The notes under the pieces are model-generated. The model was given only the letters and a program-made list of their open reading frames with translations, was not told the origin of the DNA and searched no databases. From Astropecten irregularis (taxonomy: Eukaryota; Echinodermata; Asteroidea; Paxillosida; Astropectinidae), in assembly GCA_963971285.1 (NCBI GenBank), contig OZ020246.1, positions 15,731,217 to 15,795,216 of the forward strand: a stretch of 64,000 bases of DNA, in the 5' to 3' direction. Of this stretch, positions 1 through 9,617 are shown in pieces. Both the position numbers and the translations under genes were made by a program. Every line of letters begins with the position of its first letter. The stretch's first letter is position 1.

Positions 1-18
1 GGGGACACCAGCAACGTA

Positions 19-92
19 GGGCTGGATAGCTCAGTTGGTAAAAGCAGCGGTACGGTATTCCGGAGGTCGATGGATCCAATCCGGCTCCAGTA
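19..92 (+). repeat. tRNA-derived SINE fragment (GGCTGGATAGC head)
   Basis: Shows an A-box-like TAGCTCAGTTGG and a degraded B-box (GGATCCAATCC). The same head and the phrase ATTCCGGAGGTCG recur on the minus strand near 10660-10732, and a related one at 5549-5617. The arms do not fold cleanly as a tRNA, so it is read as a SINE and not a functional tRNA gene. It lies inside the proteasome gene, left of exon 2. Confidence 0.6.
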
Positions 93-190
93 AATTTTAC
101 TTTGCTTCCTTTTCAAAATATGATGATATGAGTGTTGTTTCCCTTGTTTTTTTATTCAGAGCAACAATGTTTTGTGACGGTTTTCTTTAC

Positions 191-1601
191 CAATATATGG
201 GCCAGCTGTTGCTCGTGAGTCCACAGCTATGATGACGCCATGCTGGAACTTGAAGCCCAGCGTAGTGGTGCCGTGGAGGAACTCGATCTTTGGTGATGTT
301 CCATCGCCTTTGGAAAGACTTTTCAGGAATTCTGCAGGCTTGAGAACCAAACAAAAATAGACATTATTATTAGTTGCACAGAAAAACTGTTAGTGTTACC
401 ACACAGGGTCCAACATGCCACACTTTAAATAAGATGCAAATAAGAATAGCATGAAACCTGCTGAACAATGTTAAATTCCTTTCCAAGTGAGTGCAGTTCA
501 TTTGCGATCGATCGTAACTCAAGTTACGAAGGATGACCCATTGCAGAGGACCTATCCAACGTAGGGCTTCAATGCATCAAAAGTCCTACGATCGACCCCA
601 TATTAACAGTAGGACTGTCTCGAATATATAGAATAATCGAACATCACTCGAATATTCGAAGAATATTTTGCCCGTTCGAATATTCAAGAAAAAATTAACG
701 CGATGCCCAAAGCAGATTTTGTACCGCAAAATGCATTGAAGCCGGCCGCGATCCATGGTACCAAAGCCATCCACGATCTGCAGTACCGTCCGAGCACTAT
801 TTCACCGTGCATGTGACATGCACACATTGTACATTCGATGTGTACTGTGCACATGTACATGTACATGTACGTGCAGGCTTCCTGCCGACCATGTGATTGA
901 GACGCGCTGGTGCACGCTATGTGCTGTGTGAAGTTCTCGCTATTACGCGCGCAGATACCAGTCATACACGATGGCTGGCTAGGCTGCACGTGGTGTGCAT
1001 GCATGGTGCATGTACTGATGTAGCGTGTCTGTGATATGAATACGAACATTGCTTTTGGAGGATTTTTTACCGTTCGTTTTTGGACGGTGAAATGAAAAGT
1101 GTGTTTCTACTTGGCCAGATGGACAAAATAACCAAATAACCAAAAAAAATTTCTCGATTTGAGAATACTAAATTATTCGTTAATGGACAGCCCTAATTAG
1201 TAATTAACAGACGATTTTCAATGGGAGACTTTGGAGAACAGCGCATGCACACGCACAACAACGCAGGCGCAAAACAACGCGCCCATGGTCACAATTGCGT
1301 GAGCATGCGCTGTTGACTTGAAGTTGAAGACCCGTTCTCCAAACTTTGGAGAACCGGTCTTTTGGAACAAAGTCTGCCAAGTGCCATTGCCAGACATTTC
1401 CATTGTCAACAATGTCGAAATATTGTCATAAACATAAGGCAAAAAATCAACGCAAACCTCATCAACTGCTGGCACGGTGAACTTGGGATTTTCGAGGGGA
1501 TCATCCCGGAGCAAACTGACGTCCATACATTGCTGGGATTTGGCTCCAAATCCACTCAAACCTCGATGGAAATCGAGTCCGCACACAGATTCAAGCGCCA
1601 T
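191..1601 (-). CDS. PSMB5: Proteasome subunit beta type-5 (PSMB5/PSMB8 type), 5' part
   Basis: Chymotrypsin-like catalytic subunit of the 20S proteasome, which cuts proteins after large hydrophobic residues. Two exons are visible: exon 1 at 1601-1458 (48 codons, starts [11 protein letters not shown]) and exon 2 at 338-191, ending at a GTAAAG donor; later exons lie left of the window. The joined reading gives a propeptide of 71 residues ending LHG, then the mature N-terminus [20 protein letters not shown]. The nucleophile Thr1 is residue 72; Asp17 and Arg19 of the active-site region are present, while Lys33 would lie in the missing part. The propeptide (MALESVCG..., PAEFLKSL) resembles vertebrate PSMB8 at least as much as PSMB5, as expected for an unduplicated invertebrate beta-5. 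It is divergent from the NIPSNAP gene, with which it shares a promoter region. Intron 1 carries a MITE (1221-1360) and another repeat (495-600). Confidence 0.9.
495..600. repeat. Short repeat, family with 58580-58700
   Basis: The stretch with CGATCGTAACTCAAGTTA, a GTAGGGxTxCAAT core and TCCTACGAT recurs near 58580-58700. The end GTAGGACT/TCCTACGAT region is partly palindromic, as expected for a small MITE. It sits in intron 1 of the proteasome gene. Confidence 0.5.
1221..1360. repeat. MITE family B (ATGGGAGACTTTGGAGA ends), copy 1
   Basis: Begins ATGGGAGACTTTGGAGAAC and ends near GTTGAC...GTTCTCCAAACTTTGGAG. The interior is full of GCATGCGC-type alternating purine-pyrimidine, with ACAATTGCG in the middle. 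Compare copies at 4714-4866, 14878-15019 and 45689-45834. The right end of this copy looks rearranged. Intron 1 of the proteasome gene. Confidence 0.65.
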
Positions 1602-1747
1602 GATGCATGCAAATAAAACAAATTCTGCAGATCATGCAGTGACCAGCGCCCTCTATGGGTCTGAATTGCCCAGCTGATTTAGTCTGGTGACTCCTGGCTT
1701 CAAGATGTGGTCTGGTAACCTGACTGCTAATGAAAGCATTGATCACA
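1602..1747. promoter_or_regulatory. Putative bidirectional promoter, PSMB5-type gene / NIPSNAP
   Basis: Only 146 bp separate the start codon of the minus-strand proteasome gene from that of the plus-strand NIPSNAP gene, so core promoter and both 5' UTRs must lie here or overlap the coding exons, unless untranslated exons lie elsewhere. An octamer ATGCAAAT is visible at 1607-1614, just upstream of the proteasome ATG. I see no TATA box at a convincing place. The role is inferred from geometry. Confidence 0.55.
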
Positions 1748-4686
1748 ATGGCAGTCCCTGGGAAGAGAAGCTTGTCCCTGTTGAAACAGGTGAGGAAATC
1801 CCCCTTTTTCTTGGAAATGTAATATGCCAATACTCCCGGCAGTAGTCATGGCTTTAAGCATCTTATCAGAGTTATGTTGTCCCCATGGGATGGGCTGGTT
1901 TAGCTGAAAATGAAATGTTGGAAATTTTCAAAATGCGATGCAGCAGTGCGCGGCCAGTCCAGTGCATGTCAGTGACAGTCACAGTGCGGGTGCCAGTGGC
2001 AGTGGCATACATCTGACAATAGACCCTATTGTTGATCGGTTATTTCAACAGAGGGCGACCTTTAAAAAGGGGAGGGCATCCACTATACTCGACGTGCACA
2101 CGATGCCCCCTTTTGCCCCGCCCCATTTGTTTATGACTAACCATGCTAACCAACTGAACCACAGCTGGGGTTTATTTTAGACACGCAGTCACTAAGCAGG
2201 TCTGACAAGTACATGTGACTGGGCATGTATGACTAAGGTAAACAACTGGAATGTGCAGTGTGACGTAGATCCTATTGTTGTTCGGTTATTTCGACAGAGG
2301 GCGCCCTTTGAAAGGGTGCATCCACTAAAGTAATATACTCGATGTGCACGCGATGGCTCCTTTACCACCCCATGATGCATTGCGTTGTTGTGGAATATTG
2401 CAATCATCATATCATGGATGGGTATGATTTGACCTGGGTATGAATTAACCTAGACAGTTTCCAAGTTGATCTGGTTATTAATTGCACTCAAGTATGAGTT
2501 GACCTGGGTATGATTTGACCTGGGTATGAGTTGACTTGGGTTATGTACAACTTGCTAGTTGAACAGGGTATTGACCAGGTTATGAGTTGATCCAGATTAT
2601 GTTAACAGCTATACAGGGCTAGCGAAACCTGATGACTCTCAGCTCATTTGTCTTGATACTTGCTGGTCATCTTCAGTACAGAAATCGCCATTTCGCTGAT
2701 TGACTGTTTGTTATTGTTCTTTTTTAATTTGGCTTTCCTCATAGGTTCGTCTGCACCTAAACCAAAGCCGGAAGTTATCCCAGACACCAAAGAACTCCAG
2801 TAAGTTGTACGAGCTGCGTACCTACACACTGAAACCAGCACACTTCAAAGAATATCTGCAACTAACAAGTGACAAGTTTCACTTACGGACCACTCACTCC
2901 AAGTTGTGTGGCTTTTGGATTACCGAGCTGGGAGGACTCAATGAAGTCATCCACATTTGGGAGTATGGTATGAGAGTGATCTTCAGCAATACTTTTTTCA
3001 ACTGACTTTGAAGAACATTTTGCAAAATTTGGAAATATGATCAAAGGATATTTTGTTCAATTTATGGCACTATGAAATGAGTGAGATATCATTTCGGCGC
3101 CAAGTCATGTTAATTTCACTCAAGCTGATATTTGTATATTAAATTGCCACCTTCTCCCTTTAATTGCAGATAGCCTTACCCATAGGGCTGGAGTTCGGCA
3201 GAAACTTGCGTCAGACGAAGTCTGGACGGAGACCTACTTCAAACCAATCGCACCTTTCTTAGTCAAACAGGACAATGCCATCTTGATGCCCTCGTCACTG
3301 AAACCGCTGGAGGATTCACCGATCAAAGAAGGCGGTGAGTGAGACAATTATGAATGGAATGGAATGAATGAAAAATTTGTAGGAAAACATGCAGTAAGCA
3401 ATCTGAAGATGCCTTCATACTCACGTCAGTGATGTCACCTCCCACTTGATAAGAGGAACACTCCGACAAATGTAGAAGGTGGTGGCATGGCTATGTCTCA
3501 CTGAGGTGAGCAGCCACCTGACAGAACAGACAAACAAGCAGACATACGTAGAAGGTGGTGGCAATGTCATGTCTCTCTGAGGTGAGCAACCACCTGACAG
3601 AACAGATAAACAAGCAGACAGATGTAGAAGGTGGTGGCAATGCCATGTCTCACTGAGGAGGGGCAACCCACTTGTCAAGGGAGGCACACGTATAAACTTC
3701 CCAAGTTGTGCAGATTGACATCTGGTGGCTCTAGCAGCTACCCTTCCACTCTGATTTCATCCTCTGTGTCTGTAATATGTTTCAGGTGCTTATGAGCTGT
3801 GCATTCACCAAGCCAAGCCAGGGAGCGAGGGCCTCCTGATGCAAGCTGTTCTGAACAAGGCCAAGTTAGTCGGCGACTCCGGCAGCGGCAAACTAATGGG
3901 GCTCTTCTCCACCGATGTTGGTCAGAATAACACTGGTAAGACACCTTACCTAGAGTCAGATGTTTGATCACCTTTATAATGTCCTCTACTTGTACTGTCC
4001 ACTCTAGATGCCAGGCTCTGCTCAGCTGAGCAAATCTTGTCTACAAGATCCTCTTTTTGTCCCCGAACCCTTCTCCAAGATTCATCTGTTCAGAATTTTG
4101 AATTGCACAGACTGCTCTTTTCAAATCTCCACACAATGGACCTCTTCACAATGGACCTCATTTGCATAAAACTCTATCCTGTGCTTTACAATACCAAGAC
4201 TGGTATTAACTGTACTCTCTTGTTTGTAGTGTACCACCTGTGGAATTATGAGAGTATGGACAAGAGACTGGATATCAATGATGCCCTGGGTGAGTCCAGT
4301 ACAGGTAGGTGTCAGGATGGAGGTACTTCTTTTTTTCCCTCTTTTATTTCTAGCCCTATAGTTAACAAATATGGTCTGCTTTTTAAGCTACATTTCTGAT
4401 GAAGGAGCAATTCTAATAAGTTTATAAAAATACAAGTAATAAAGTGCTGCAAACTGCTCATTAGCCAAAATGACCTGAAATATATCTTGGCGGCAGGATC
4501 TTTCTCAAAGGCTAAATGTTTTTAAAAAGAATGAATATCTTTTCAAAGACCTGGTGGTTTACTTTCTACTCATAATCCATCACATTTTCTTCTGTTATTT
4601 TTTTTTTTGCAGGAGAATTGTACAATCATGCCACTAGCATGTCCAACAAACTGATGAATCCTTTTGTGGTCTCACCACTGAATTAG
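1748..4686 (+). CDS. NIPSNAP-family mitochondrial protein (NIPSNAP3-like)
   Basis: Six exons keep phase and give 237 aa: 1748-1789, 2745-2967, 3170-3334, 3786-3935, 4230-4289, 4613-4686 (stop TAG). Exon 1 begins in good context (ACAATGG) and encodes MAVPGKRSLSLLKQ, followed by a Ser/Arg/Lys-rich stretch (VRLHLNQSRKLSQT) with no acidic residue, as in a mitochondrial presequence. The first NIPSNAP domain starts YELRTYTLKP and includes HLRTTHSKLCGFW and HIWEYDSL; the second starts YELCIHQAKPG and includes VYHLWNYES. Human NIPSNAP3 is about 247 aa, so the length fits. NIPSNAP proteins are mitochondrial, and some act as mitophagy signals; NIPSNAP3 is poorly understood. Twin AATAAA signals at 5059-5068 could end the transcript; a MITE (4714-4866) would then lie in the 3' UTR. 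Exon 1 is the least certain part, but its phase and donor (CAG|GTGAGG) fit. Confidence 0.87.
2019..2374 (+). repeat. Direct repeat pair in NIPSNAP intron 1
   Basis: About 100 bp at 2019-2118 recur at 2268-2374, about 249 bp apart: CCTATTGTTG, CGGTTATTTC, ACAGAGGGCG, then CATCCACTA and TATACTCGA. The two copies have diverged, with small gaps. Function unknown. Confidence 0.6.
2418..2606 (+). repeat. Degenerate short tandem repeat, about 16-bp unit
   Basis: The unit GGGTATGATTTGACCT and variants (GGGTATGAGTTGACTT, AAGTATGAGTTGACCT) recur several times within NIPSNAP intron 1. It is a simple degenerate minisatellite. Confidence 0.65.
3461..3690 (+). repeat. 76-bp minisatellite, locus 1 (about 2.7 copies)
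   Basis: The phrase GTAGAAGGTGGTGGCA starts at 3472, 3548 and 3624, exactly 76 bp apart. Each unit continues with a GTCTC(A/T)CTGAGG block, a CCACCTGACAGAACAGA block and AAACAAGCAGAC. The same unit occurs at 12316-12492, 23636-23745 (reverse), 35053-35290 and 63742-64000 (reverse), and as a decayed copy at 14412-14480. Here it lies in a NIPSNAP intron. Confidence 0.9.
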
Positions 4687-4713
4687 AGCTCGGATCTAGA
4701 CGACATCATGCCA

Positions 4714-4866
4714 ATGGGAGACTTTTTGAGAGTCGGTCTTGAGTCAACAGCGCACGCGCACTTACGCGCACTTACGCGCAATACAACGCGCGCATTCTCA
4801 CAATTGCGCAAGCATAGTTTGCGCATACGCTGTTGACTCAAGACCGACTCTCCAAAAGTCTCCCAT
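4714..4866. repeat. MITE family B, copy 2 (most intact)
   Basis: A 153-bp near-perfect palindrome-ended element. The left end ATGGGAGACTTTTTGAGAGT runs on to a GTCTTGAGTCAACAGCG block; the right end is its reverse complement, finishing TCCAAAAGTCTCCCAT. The terminal inverted repeats are about 40 bp. The interior has ACAATTGCGCAAGCAT and GCGCATACGC. It lies 28 bp after the NIPSNAP stop, probably within the 3' UTR. Confidence 0.85.
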
Positions 4867-4924
4867 TAGTACTTTTTAGTCCAGTATGTGAAACCAGCAC
4901 CATACAATGGTTGGGTGGTCACCA

Positions 4925-5383
4925 GGGCCAATTTCATAGAGCTGCTTAAGCACAAAATTTGCTTAAGCATGAAATGTCTTCCTTGATCAAACGCGATTAG
5001 CAGCTTAATGTTCATGTGATATGTAATGCTTTTAACTTTTAATTGATTTTATTTACCAAATAAATAAAGAAAGTAGGCACAGAAGTGTCTGACATTTATT
5101 CAAAATCAATTTGAATTTGTAACCAGGGGCCAATTTCATAGAGCTGCTGAAGCACAACATTTGCTTAAGCATGAAAGGGTTTCCTTGATCAAACAAGATT
5201 GCCAACCAAATTTTCATGTGATGTTTACTGCTTTTAACTTGTATTCGGCCATTGTTTGCTGAGCATATCATTCACAAGGAGTTTTTGGTGGCATACCATA
5301 CTGATTTACTTTACAAAGGTTTTATTAGTGCTTACCGGTAAGCAAATTTTGTTGCTTGGAAGCAGCTCTTTGAAATTGGGCCC
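4925..5383. repeat. MITE family E (GGGCCAATTTCATAGAGCTGCT), one partial and one full copy
   Basis: 4925-5040 is a left-end fragment. 5127-5383 looks complete: it begins GGGCCAATTTCATAGAGCTG and ends CAGCTCTTTGAAATTGGGCC, the reverse complement with few changes. The interior has GCTTAAGCATGAAA and a GCAAA-rich arm. Related decayed pieces lie near 13118-13350 and 21095-21240. Confidence 0.8.
5059..5068 (+). terminator. Candidate polyadenylation signal of NIPSNAP
   Basis: Two overlapping AATAAA hexamers, about 370 nt after the NIPSNAP stop codon. Assignment rests on position alone. Confidence 0.35.
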
Positions 5384-5548
5384 AGGTGTCATCATGTAGC
5401 CTGGCCAACAGTAACCAAAGGCCACATGCAGTTTGCCTATTGTATTCCAAATTTTATACAAAGTTGCAGGAATTCTGTCATTTCAGTGTCCGTTATACCT
5501 CGTTGTTTATAATTTTAGTTTTTAATTTGGTGAAGGGGAAAATTGTTT

Positions 5549-5617
5549 GTCTGGTACCAGGACTCGAACCAAAGACCTCTGGATTAACAAACCAGTGTCA
5601 TCTGAGCTATCCAGCCC
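5549..5617 (-). repeat. tRNA-derived SINE fragment, minus strand
   Basis: On the minus strand: GGGCTGGATAGCTCAG (A-box), then AATCCAGAGGTC and a canonical B-box GGTTCGAGTCC. The head is the same as at 19-92. The anticodon region is not convincing as a functional tRNA, and no other tRNA clues are present. Confidence 0.6.
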
Positions 5618-5619
5618 TA

Positions 5620-6179
5620 TGATAGGTCATTTCTATTGGCGAATATTTTTTAGTAAGAAACCATATACCTAGGCAATTGAAAGTACTACATTGTTATCGC
5701 ATTCAGACATGTTGTTGTGCTTAAACAGTACGGTCCTTTTGTTATATAATCATTATGGAACTCTTTGTTTTAACTTGGAGTTAAGAAATTTATATCGATT
5801 TTCCACATCTCGCTGCTATTGTCAGTATTTGCCAAAAACAAAATGGAAAGGGAAACTAAGATTTTAACCTTTACAGGGTTTTGTACCTAAAAAGGGACCG
5901 GTGTACTGTTTCTTCCTTACTTTTCTTATTTCCATTTCTCTAATTATTTAGCCTAAAATAGTATTTTCCTTTATTTGCAGTTTAGGGTCTGATAATGTAT
6001 GAAAATTGGCAGCTGACAAGCTAAGGTGCCTTACAATGATTGACAAAATTATTTTTAAAATCTGTACCGATGTGACTCTTTGTAAATTGGACAAAGTTGA
6101 TTAAATTCTATCAAGATGCCTTATTTTTACCAACATTTTGTCTACAATAAAAGTGTTTAATTTTTGTGAGTTGAAGTTT
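5620..6179. other. Intergenic AT-rich stretch, nothing recognised
   Basis: Between the SINE fragment and the next repeat I see only AT-rich sequence with short ORFs, no splice-bounded coding exon and no clear repeat. Confidence 0.5.
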
Positions 6180-6720
6180 AAAGGTAGTATCATACTTTGT
6201 TTTTTTGTCAAAGAAATACAGATCCATGGTCTCTTTTATTTTTTATCTTTTAAAAGATCCAAAAAATAATTCGGTCGTTGTTTTACTAATTTCTGGATAA
6301 ATACACCATTTCAGGTGGAAAAAAATTAACGGTATGTTTCTACCAGCACCATCTTTATACCATGTAAGTTATACGTAAATCTGTGAACATTTTTTTTTTG
6401 GTTTCTTACCAAAGTATGAAAAGGTAGTATATCATACTTTGCTAGCATACCGAAACAGAAATCTCCACAGATTTAATACCTAGAACTTACAGGGTATAAA
6501 GATGGTGATTGTAGAAACATACCATTTTTTTCTGCCTGAAATGCTGTATTTATCTAGAAAAAGGTAAAACAAAAAGTGGCCAAAAGCAATTTGGATCTTT
6601 TAAAGATAAAAAATAACGGTGAACAGGTTTTAAAAATACTGTGGCCGTTTTTCACATTATTATTTTTTTTTGGGGGGGGGGGCATCGTATGAGAATGAAA
6701 ATTTCACAGATGACTATGTT
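6180..6720. repeat. MITE family A (GGTAGTATCATACTTTG), two head-to-tail remnants
   Basis: The terminal sequence AAGGTAGTATCATACTTTG occurs at 6181 and, with a small change, at 6422. Internal family markers follow: GCATACCGAAACAGAAATC, AGGGTATAAAGATGGTG, GAAATGCTGTATTTATC and a GATC/AAAGAT-rich arm. A run of about 10 G lies at 6670-6680. Further copies: 18046, 26226, 33366, 39045, 49724, 53268, 60266 and 61895. Confidence 0.7.
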
Positions 6721-6799
6721 TTCCAGCAAAGATACTATGGCGAATTGTTTGTGGAGGCTACCGCCGTTTGAGCTACTATACCTTTTTGGGGGTATCCAC

Positions 6800-8260
6800 C
6801 ATTTTTAGGCACATCCACCTACACAACTTGTTGGCAATCCTGTTTGCAACGGCACGTCGGCAACCGTGAGCGGCTGCAGGCTACCGTCTCGATCTCGCGC
6901 CTTTGAGGATGGCGTGCCGCCGCATCGGTTCCAGGTCGTCGTGACCATCCAGACAAGCAGCACAGCGAAAGACGGTATGCCCATCCTCCAGACAAGCAGC
7001 ACAGCGAAAGACGGTATGCCCATCCGCGCCTCTGCATAATGTTCGCGGCGGCCGGGTGGGGAGTGCCTCCTCCGTTCGTTTCTGTGCAACACCGTCTACC
7101 TCTTTAAAACTTGCTCGTCGAGCAAGTCGGCTTCGTCTCCGTCTTCTTCGCGTAAAGCCACACGCGATAGCCCCACAGCGACCAACACCTCCACCAAACC
7201 ATCTTTGTGGTTTGCTCTGCGTGGGCTTCTAGACGGCCCAGGAGATTATATAAGTCTTCGGCAGTCGGGCCAGGGCGTGGCTGCGTTGCCGCATCGACGG
7301 CGGGCAAGAGACTTTGCAAACCCGCCGAAACAAACACTACCCGCCGGCACGACACGGAGTGTAGGCGGCGGCAGGCTCGGCTCCCGAGAGGCATTTACTC
7401 GTCCCGCCAAATCATGTATAGCATCGTGGACCCGATTCCGAAGAGCTTTTTCGCCTCGGCCGCCGGCAGCTGAGTCCGGAGTGCCCGAATTTCCTGTCTG
7501 GTCCAGGGACTGTTCTCGTTTGGGTGCATGGCGCATGCCGCGCCCGGTGCCGTCATCCCCATACTCTCATGGACGCGGATGGCGGACGTGAAGATCCGGG
7601 CGAAGTTGGCGGCGCTGCCATCTCCGGTCGCCGTGCAGAAGAGGCGCCCGTCACGGGCTACATTCACCCAGAGGCGCAGGTATAGCTGAATACGTATGTT
7701 AAACGACGGAAGCTCCTCCAAAGGGCGTAGCTATATAAGTGTGCGCGGCCCAAGCGGCCGGCCAGATATAACTTATGTCGGCGGCACGAGATTGCTCTCG
7801 TACCGGTAGGTGTTCTCGACTGGGTCGCTCCGGACCGGGACGTTTCGGACCGCAGTCACATATGGACTGGAAACTTGCTTGCTCTGCCATCGTGGTAGCT
7901 CTATCGTGCTGATTGAGTGGGACTTTGGTAGCGGAATAATGTCTTGGGCTACATGATGTATTGGCCACGGTCCGAAAAGGTCGGGGGTTGCGGCTGGTGA
8001 ACCAACTGGATTGCCATAAAGTTGTGTGGGATGGAGGTCCCGTAGTGTATATCCGCTATTGGTGCCCCAAAAGGTATAGCCCAAACGGCGGTAGCCTCTG
8101 CAAAAAAATCTTTGCTGGAGAACTTAGTTTGGGCTGGGAGCCTTCGTGTGGCGAATCAGCTGGTGCGTCAAGGCCGGCGCCGGGTGCCGGTGGTGGGCTG
8201 CTGAGTTGTGTAAGATGTGGCTACAAATGATGTGAGCCATTTGTTCAACTTGTTGCCATA
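6800..8260. other. GC-rich island with unrecognised minus-strand ORFs
   Basis: Base composition changes abruptly from AT-rich flanks to a GC- and CpG-rich stretch of about 1.4 kb. Several overlapping ORFs of 60-128 codons are open on both strands, partly because GC-rich DNA has few stops. The most protein-like run on the minus strand: 8084-7773 (103 codons, with IIPLPKSHSISTIELPRW), 7721-7395 (108 codons) and 7394-7104 (96 codons, starting directly after the previous stop as TAAATG). A 39-bp direct duplication lies at 6946-7023 (AGACAAGCAGCACAGCGAAA twice). I recognise no family. It could be a relic of a large transposon or of an integrated virus, or a foreign insertion. Confidence 0.5.
7395..7721 (-). 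CDS. Unrecognised ORF with a possible helix-turn-helix end
   Basis: 108 codons on the minus strand within the GC-rich island. I do not recognise it. The C-terminal part (about residues 66-108: SPWTRQEIRALRTQL, then AAEAKKLFGIGSTMLYMIWR) has the spacing of a DNA-binding three-helix or helix-turn-helix unit, with Trp residues near both ends. That would fit a transposase or other mobile-element protein, but the match is to a pattern and not to a family. It ends at TAA, immediately followed by ATG of the next ORF (7394-7104), so one coding region may be broken by a frame change. Neighbouring ORFs on the same strand (8084-7773, 7968-7699) support a minus-strand unit. It may not be coding at all. 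Confidence 0.2.
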   Translation of the reverse strand: MEELPSFNIRIQLYLRLWVNVARDGRLFCTATGDGSAANFARIFTSAIRVHESMGMTAPGAACAMHPNENSPWTRQEIRALRTQLPAAEAKKLFGIGSTMLYMIWRDE

Positions 8261-9617
8261 CGGGCGCTCTTTGGACGGTAGCCTAGCCCTATAACCCCGT
8301 ATAGTAAGTAACCACGGTGTTCTATTTAAAATTGCCCGGGACTAATAACACACAATTGGATTTAAAAAAAAGAAGTAAGACCTTTTTCCTGCTTGGTTCC
8401 TTCCTTGCCATTGAAGATTGGCAAGTGTCTAAAATATCTATTTTTACCTCCAATAAATAAGACCTTGGGCCGATTTCATAAAACTTACGACGCGTCGCAG
8501 AGTAAAGACGCATCCTTTCTCTATGGACTCATCGAATCTATGCGACGCGTCGCAGCTACGACGGGTCGCATATTGAGTTGCCCTTGTACCAGCCCCGCCC
8601 ATCTGTGATGGGCCGGTGATAGTGCGCCCTCTGTTGAGGATAGTGATATTCACTGATAATAACATTCGACAGAAATGTTGGAACGACTTCTGCAGCATTT
8701 CGTTATTATTTAGTGGCCAATGAGAGATATTTGGTGACTTTTTATGCTCAGTCAAGCGGTAAGTGATGTCAATTTTAGACTAGGCATATCTGATTCCAGT
8801 TTCACTGGTCACAGTCGTGTTACGTTACTCGCGAATGCACTGTTGCAGCACTTCCTCGCTACAGTGTGCTGTGACTGAGTTACTGTGTCTCTACTCTGAT
8901 AAAATGTAGATACGCCTGTGGTAAACAAACATTAAAGTCCACAGACAATAGACTTGTTAAGTTGTTGTTATAACAAAAAAGGAACCTGAGACTGAGAGAG
9001 GCGAGCGTCACACCTAAACTAGTTCAGGATGCGTACGTGGCTACTTACCGGTAATAGGGGCCAACTAATTTAGCCTTGGCGTAACGTTATATATAGGCCT
9101 AACTGTTACTAGTAGGCCTACTTCAAAAGTAGGCCTACTAGTTCTAGGCCTACTACTTCAGTAGTTGCGATAATTGTATGGTTTTTCAAGGGTTGACCTT
9201 CTATAGTTACGTCACTGGTAGTGAGTAGTGACTAGTGACTTGCAGGCCTGTACCACACAATCAGTTGATTCATTTTGTGCACGGTTTGTGCTCCACCGCA
9301 AGCTAAACTACAATGTCAACAGTTTACTTCTGTATGCAACTTTTCGTCTTGCTTGGCATAAATGCTTACACCCTCAAAAACTGGTACATCGAGAATTTCT
9401 TCTAACTCTTTAAGTCTAAATTCTATTAGATGTTGATTTATGGAAACTGTGCATAATTATTTTGCATGATAATCTGTCATTCTCATACAGTATTTGTATT
9501 AACACTTTATCTTGCAGACTATTAGCTGTTAACAGCTATTGTCAAACTTGGTCGGTTTCGTTGCTGTAGGTGGTGTTCCAAGCTGGGTGACCTCCCAGCT
9601 TGTGTGTCCTAGTGGTC
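8261..9617. other. Upstream region of dysbindin with small palindromic repeats
   Basis: No coding exon recognised. 8463-8605 opens GGGCCGATTTCATAAAACTT and holds repeated CGACGCGTCGCA motifs (8489, 8541), so it looks like a family-E/F type MITE fragment. 9070-9165 holds inverted repeats of AGTAGGCCTA. The dysbindin promoter and 5' UTR should lie within or beside this stretch, but I cannot place a start site. Confidence 0.4.

Noticed and set aside
1591-1830. 79-codon minus-strand ORF upstream of the proteasome ATG
   Set aside because: It spans the intergenic promoter and antisense NIPSNAP exon 1, and its frame differs from the proteasome exon.
2745-2804. Frameshift in NIPSNAP, because one frame (SSAPKPKPEVIPDTKELQ) stops just before YELRTY
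   Set aside because: Taking the exon from the acceptor at 2744 in phase 0 gives an open frame (VRLHLNQSRKLSQT...) that joins exon 1 and continues into YELRTY; no frameshift is needed.
3421-3687. 88-codon minus-strand ORF with repeated CLSVLSG/HHLLHLSA phrases
   Set aside because: Entirely within the 76-bp minisatellite; the same phrases recur at each minisatellite locus.
3461-3690. CRISPR-like regular repeats
   Set aside because: The 76-bp units are contiguous, without unique spacers, and the genome is clearly eukaryotic.
5549-5617. tRNA-Asn-like gene on the minus strand (GTT in the loop region)
   Set aside because: Arms do not pair well and the head matches SINE fragments at 19 and 10660.
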